Assembly: GCA_020466095.1 (NCBI GenBank) | Contig: CM035806.1 | Span: 131,016,422 to 131,080,421, forward strand | DNA from: Chlorops oryzae | Taxonomy: Eukaryota; Arthropoda; Insecta; Diptera; Chloropidae | DNA length: 64,000 nucleotides | Direction of reading: 5' to 3' | Shown: positions 58,472 through 64,000 of the stretch, piece after piece | How positions within the stretch are numbered: the first letter of the stretch is position 1 | Layout of the letters: each line of letters begins with the position of its first letter | Notes under the pieces: model-generated | Seen by the model: the letters and a program-made list of their open reading frames with translations, nothing else | Databases searched by the model: none | What the model was told of the DNA's origin: nothing | Translations under genes and position numbers: made by a program

Positions 58472-59948
58472 CGTCGAATTTTTTGTTCAAGCAAGTAAAT
58501 GATTTTAATCTTTTACCTTTTGATTTCGTTTTGGGATAGAATAAGCTACCTGTGGAAGGCAAAATATACCTGGAAATTTTTCGAAATTCGGAAAAAAAAC
58601 ACTGGTATTTGTAATGATAGAAATGGGCTGAATGGGCCTTATATGTACCACTATGTGCATAAGGTGGCCCTTTTAGGCAATGGTAAAAATTCCTCGTTCC
58701 CAGGGGCTTAAAACAACGGTAAAATTTGATGAAGATTAAGCAAAGTTTAGAGGTGGCGCAATGGCCTCAAAGCTAAAAAATTAGTACTTTTCACTTTTCA
58801 AATAGCCATAACTTAAGAACTGCTTTTCCTAGGTATGTGCAATGTTCGAAGGACCTTATTAATTGTCAAAGCTGCACCTTTCTTCTAAAGGTCACAAAAC
58901 CCTATCTCTACACTGAGCGAAAACATCGATTGTGTAATTAACAACGATTCGTAGTATATTATGACCGCAGTTATTTTACAGCAAAACTGTAGTACGGACG
59001 TATTCAAACATGTCTTTAACAGCCGTGCGTATTCTTTGGGAGGAAATTTCTCTTCACACGTATTTAAAAAACTTTTATAAAAAAATACGTAAAATAGTTT
59101 TCATTTGATTTTAAATAACATATTTAGTCCACGCGAATTAGATTTCTCCGTGGCGTTCGGGTAGCGTATTCGCTCAGCAATCCGAAGGGCTCGGCTTCAA
59201 ATCCTACAGCAGGTGCATAAAATGTGTGAAAAATGGGAATTTTTCAAGTAAGTAGAAAAATATAAAAGGAAAAAAGGGACAGGTAGAATGAAAAATCTAG
59301 CAGCCGTATAAATAAAAGAAAATATGTTTTTTTTTTGTTTTGAATAAAACGTTAGTTTTAAGGCTTTTTATTCCTGTAAGGTTTTAAAATATTATATAAA
59401 GGGCAACCGAAAATATTTACGAAAAACATTTTTAAAAAAATATACTTTGAAATTTTTTTTTTAGTCAAAAATTTTATTTTTTTATCAAAATATTTTTTAA
59501 TGTGGCGAAATATTTTCTTAAATATTAAAATATGTACGATGAAAAAGAAAATTATTCTCCGCTGTAGGCGTACCTATTGATTTGATGAAACGTTTTTCGT
59601 TTCTAATTGTTTTTCGTCCTATGGTTCTGATCGGTCCAAAATTAACCAAAATAACGTTCAACTATTTTTAATGGAGGATTTGATATCGGTCTTTTGATGG
59701 CGGATTTACCGAATAGTCAACATATGCAGTTGCCTAGGACATTCACATCGCATTTATATCATTAAAATACCAGTGTTTTTGCTCATAATAAACTATGAAA
59801 AATAACCGAGAAAAATGTTTTTTTTTTTTCGAATTCCGAAAATGTTCCAGGAATATTTTGCCTTCCCCAGGTAGCTTATTCTATCCCAAAACAAAATCAA
59901 AAGGTAAGAGATTAAAATAATTTACTTGCTTGAACAAAAAATTCGACG
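58472..59948. mobile_element. Element with ~150-bp inverted arms, class unknown
   Basis: 58472..58620 matches the reverse complement of 59757..59948: CGTCGAATTTTTTGTTCAAG, 'tttgggatagaataagctac' and 'aacactggtatt' in order, with insertions in the right arm. The interior is non-coding and contains a SINE-like piece. No target duplication is clear. Confidence 0.65.
59145..59225 (+). repeat. SINE-like or tRNA-like fragment (copy 3)
   Basis: GGCTTCAAATCCTACAGC (about 59187) is close to a pol III B box and T arm; TGGCGTTCGGG (about 59151) is a weaker A box at tRNA-like spacing. The stems do not all pair, so it is not a functional tRNA. Confidence 0.35.
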
Positions 59949-61510
59949 ACGTACACCTGTAATTCTCATACAAATGCATGGAAATGCATAGGGGTGGGTA
60001 TGGCCAGCCACCAATTGCCTGAATTAAGGTGTCTGTTTTTAATCCCTGTTTTTCTTCCTTTTCTAAGGACTTTTTCCAATTTTTCAATGCATGATCGAAA
60101 GCCAATAAAATAATTTCAGGTCGATAGCTAAATTAGAAGTATTTTAAATAAACGCTCAAAATCGAAATATGCCTGGCCAGACCATTCCTATGCACCTGTG
60201 CGAGGGTTAACGGAATTGAAATTTTTGATCTTCTTATCGCTTTGATAATATCAAGCAAAAGTCATGACTGAATCACTTCCAATAAGCAAAGAGAACCCAA
60301 CAAAAAGAAAGAGAGAGAGAGAGAAATACTTTGAAACGCATCAATACAATGGGCTAAAAATATATTTACTCCAAAATGTATGATCTAAATGGTTTTGGCA
60401 GTTCCTGGATGTCATAGCCGTATTCGTTGCGCTATGACTTCCACGTTGTTATCCCATTCCTGTTCTCATTCAAATGTCAATTTCACTTTATCTTTCTATC
60501 GTTCGCCGAGCGGTCGTCCTCATTTGAAGGTCTAAAAATATATACATACATGTACTTGAGATGAATGGCGAATTGTAATTTAAAAGTTAACAAGAGGGCT
60601 GAGGGCTGATAACTGCTAAGAGCGACTTGTTCTACACTGAGAAAAAAATCAGCCAGAAAATTGGTTAATTCAAAAGGAAAAACATACAAAACGGCCTCAA
60701 TGAGAAATGTTATTAAATTGAACATTTTGTCTTGTTGGAAAAAATAAAGATTTTCCTTTTGAATCAACTATATGTATATCAGGTTGAATTGACATGATAG
60801 TTTTCAAAAATGCAGTTAAATTGAAATAGTTGAACTAACCATGGACAAAAATGAAATGACAAGATAATTTTTAAAAGAAAAAAAATTTACTAAAATACCT
60901 ATAAATGAAGAAACATTGAAACAAATTTATTTCAAGTTCAAAGGAAATGGCCACAGAGCCCTCTGCTCAACATATCCCCAAAAATAGCCATCGGGTGGAC
61001 TTCACCCGATTTTGTCAGTCCGTTGTCGCGACTGCTTATGCAATGCTTAAAAAGTTCTAATGTATATAAACGTGTATATATGTATGTATGTATATGTCGC
61101 TAAATTTTTTAAGCTATACATTTGTCCCGACATTGAAAATTCATTTTTCAATGAAGGGCAAACAAATTTAAAAATTATGTTAACAAAAATTTGATTCAAT
61201 CAGAAAAGTCAAAAATCTAGTGAATAATCAAATGTCGAACTTGTATAGAATTATATAATGGTTACTCGCTAGTATGAAATAATTTAAAGCTGAGTTGCGT
61301 TGCAATGTAGTATTAAAATTTCTGTAAAATGAAATTTCTATATAATGAAGTGTTTTCTGTGTCCACGTGCGGACTTCATTATGTGAACTTGCTGTGATTC
61401 CAACTCCATTTTGTTTATTTTACAGAACATTGTTTCTTGTTTTCTTGGAAGCAGATATGTTACTGTCATTTGTATAAACAAATGGAGTTTTGGTAATATT
61501 TGATTTTTTT
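59949..61510. other. Non-coding sequence
   Basis: Contains a short GAGA run (60308..60323), a short inverted pair (ttcaaaaggaaaa at 60669; ttttccttttgaa near 60751) and TATG repeats near 61076. No gene. Confidence 0.45.
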
Positions 61511-62275
61511 CAATCGATTTCGTTCGAGTGTTTTATTCCTTGACATGAATAATTTTGTTTGCAAATTAATTTGTCTCAGTGTTATGAAAATTAACATGCT
61601 CAGAGCAGAAATTAGTTACAAAGATTTTGGCCCATCTGTCCAGTTGTTATGCAAATGAGTAATTATGAATGATTCGAATAATTCTGACCATTTTTCTGTT
61701 CTCTTTGTTTAGCTCGCAAATCATAGTGACTGTATACTTGTTCGTTTTTCTAATATGATCATGGTTACGTTGCACGGAGAAATTATTTAGGCGCTAAGAG
61801 TGGTTGACAATTAACGCTTTCAATTATTGGATTCAGCTTCAGTGTGTGTCATTCAGGTCGGACCGTGATGTGACTTGCTCTGATTCGACTACTTCTGATT
61901 TTCCTTTTTTTTTTTTTTGGGGCGGTTTCGTTCTTCTTTGTTCTTCGTTCCTTTCTTTTCGTTGTTTTTCTCCGATTTCGTTCGGATGTTTATTCCTTGA
62001 CAACGGGAAAAGTTGGCAAACTTAAGCCAGTGTTACAAAATTACACAGCTCCAAGCAATAATTGAGTTGACATCAGGTGTTGCCATCTTCCAAGTTGAAT
62101 TATGCAAACTGCATAAATGAATGATTCGAATAATTCTGAGACGTTCCGTTGTTTAGCTCCCAATTAGTGAATGTCTTTCTTGTTCGTTTTTTTTTTATGA
62201 CAAGACGATGGCACTGGCAGAAATTTTCCAGGTCGTCTAAGAGTTTTTTGACAGTTGAACGACATTCAATTATCA
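61511..62275. repeat. Old tandem duplication, period about 458 bp
   Basis: 'cgatttcgttcg...tgttttattccttgaca', 'aatgattcgaataattctga' and 'tgttcgttttt' occur in the same order from 61515 and from 61973. Diverged; non-coding. Confidence 0.7.
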
Positions 62276-63615
62276 CGGACGCTTACATATGGGTCAAATT
62301 TTCTCAAGCACATTATTAAGAGGTAGGAGTGGGGTCACAAAAATATGCATAACTTTTGACCTACCGGAGAATACTGATTTTTTTTCACCGAAATTTTTTT
62401 AAAAGATTGTAGAATTGAATAAAATTTGCAACAAAAATTCTGCAGGCGGAGAAGTCTTTTTAATTTTCAATTAAAAAGAAAAAACGGACTTTTTTCTAGA
62501 AAAATTCATTTTTTATTAAAAATAATATTTTTATGGGAAAGTACATAAGTAAATGGGGGGAAAAAAATTGATGTAATGAACGTTGAGTTTCTATAAACCC
62601 TTCGCGAGTTATAAAATTAAAATAAAAAAAACCATTACCGAAAACTTTGACGGCTAATAACTAACGGGAAACATTTTTTTTTTTTTTCAAAAAATAAGAT
62701 TGCGAGGATTTTTTACCTCCAAGGCTATCGAATGCCATATCAATCGCTGAAATCTGAGACTATCGATTCAAAAGTGGCCCACTTGAGAAAATTTGACCCA
62801 TATGTAAATATGTATGGATACAATTCATACATAACTCAACGATGAAATCATACGATTGAATGTAAAAGAGTTGTGCGGATGAAAAGAAATTGGTCTTCAC
62901 ATAAAACAGGCCCCCATTAATACTATGGATCCATTGAGACTCCTAAAATGGATTCTAATAATGTGAAGAAATGATAAAGATCATTGAGATTCTGCCACTA
63001 CTTAGGACCGTGGTGTCTTGTTTACGGTCAAACCATCATTTTAGGCGCAGTGAATGACCCTACCATTAGGCAATTCACAAAATCTTCTAGGATCCTTCTT
63101 AAATTGATACTTATTTCAGCAGGAGAATAACTAAAAGGGATCAAAGAAGACTTTGTGAATTGCCCAAATGTGTCTATATGGGAATACAATTAAAGAGATG
63201 GATGGATCGCATCAAAAAAAAAAAAAAAAATGGTTTAACAATATTCCTAAGCGAAATTTATGCCCAAATAGAAAGAATTAAAGAGCTGTGTCTAGAAAAT
63301 CCGACAGTGGAGCAGAGAGAATCAATGAAATTAGTAAACAGTCTTATGAACTTCTGTCGAATGCTCAGGACCTGGACCAGAGCTTCGTCTTGAGGAATAG
63401 CGATAAGTTCTACGAGCATCCTATGTGTATAGCTTACTAGACGTCTTCATGACGTGTCTTCCTGGGTGAAGAGCTCCCATTGTTCGCGGTGTCTCTAAAG
63501 ATGTTCATTGTACCCTAAACGGAAGGATGAAGACTTTTTTTTCATACATTCTCCCACACTGCACTTGAGGTCGTTTTCGATGTCCTTCCATTTTGATTGT
63601 TTATCGCTCACTCAC

Positions 63616-63616
<1 letters not shown>
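62276..63616. other. Non-coding sequence
   Basis: AT-rich. The 77-residue frame at 63160..63393 (SEIYAQIERIKELCLENPTV part) could be a decayed coding scrap but matches no family I know. Confidence 0.4.
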
Positions 63617-63664
<48 letters not shown>

Positions 63665-63680
63665 GTCTCTCTCTCTCTCT
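63617..63680. repeat. (CT)n microsatellite
   Basis: Nearly uninterrupted CT repeat with two TAT interruptions. Confidence 0.95.
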
Positions 63681-64000
63681 TCCATGCTCCATTTGAGAAA
63701 AAAATTTCCTTTCCTCTTGACGATTGCCACAAAATTAGCACGCGAAACTACAATTAAGCTATGTAAGAAGGACTCCAAAAGGGAAATGCACGAAATCGCT
63801 CACAGCCGATTTCATCGATTTGTTTCTTCTTTTTTAATAAAACATTTTTTACCAAATTATTTTGCTTTAATTACAATTTCGGCTTCTTCTTATTTGTGGA
63901 GCCATTTGTGGCTCCGTGGCTGTAGGCACAATATTTTATAGACATTGTCGCTTTCGGTCGCTCAATACATTGTAAAATTTAAGACTCTCGGAAGCCATTC
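63681..64000. other. Non-coding right edge
   Basis: Nothing recognised. Confidence 0.5.

Noticed and set aside
63160..63393. 77-residue frame with a helical-looking part
   Set aside because: Too short, contains a poly-Lys run from an A tract, and matches no family I can name.
1..64000. CRISPR arrays, operons, rRNA
   Set aside because: Tandem repeats here are microsatellites or transposon subrepeats with no regular repeat-spacer pattern; the sequence is eukaryotic.

Overview
The window looks like a stretch of AT-rich fly (dipteran) genome. The grounds are spliceosomal gene structure, a glutamine-rich disordered protein of the kind common in flies, Himar1-like mariner elements, DINE-1/Helentron-like repeats with 'gggcgtggc' and 'ggacggacggacatg' blocks, and long purine/pyrimidine microsatellites. 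A tephritid-type fly would fit, but that is inference. There are no prokaryotic genes, CRISPR arrays, operons or convincing intact RNA genes.

Only one host gene can be supported. Its exon fills 1..3333 on the minus strand, runs off the left edge, and starts at a clear splice acceptor (3334..3340 and beyond). It reads 1,111 codons without a stop. The protein is mostly disordered: Gln, Ala and Asn/Gly runs, a CxC-x16-CxxC cysteine cluster, a twice-repeated R-x-SIL-x5-PYDL block, and a SILK motif followed by a KVQF motif, which is the classic docking pair for protein phosphatase 1. I do not recognise the gene. The rest of the window is probably intron and/or upstream DNA.

The other ~60 kb is a graveyard of mobile elements. 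LINEs: three 5'-truncated, broken non-LTR elements (6415..7591 +, 7745..10020 -, 52305..54539 -). Mariners: two Himar1-like copies (23803..25094, 32749..34567) and one other DD34D mariner (37376..38680), all with inactivating lesions but all with the catalytic Asp triad. hAT group: four non-autonomous elements with 8-bp target duplications (20891..23661, 26525..27351, 32805..33326, 45546..45711) and one transposase C-terminal fragment (36378..36750). Others: a PIF/Harbinger-like MITE (43198..43510), a TA-flanked MITE (44162..44998), a tiny piggyBac-like miniature (13916..13988), several Helentron-like repeats in two families, and tRNA-promoter-bearing SINE-like pieces.

Elements are nested. 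A hAT MITE sits inside mariner copy 2. A Helentron-like repeat sits inside the large hAT/foldback-like element. LINE C splits a Helentron-like repeat inside a ~1.4-kb near-identical tandem duplication (51029..54663 versus 54664 onward), which may be an assembly artefact. Long simple-sequence arrays at 12.1-12.5, 15.1-15.9, 18.7-19.5 and 39.2-39.5 kb have 10-bp (or 5-bp) periods and create long spurious open frames.
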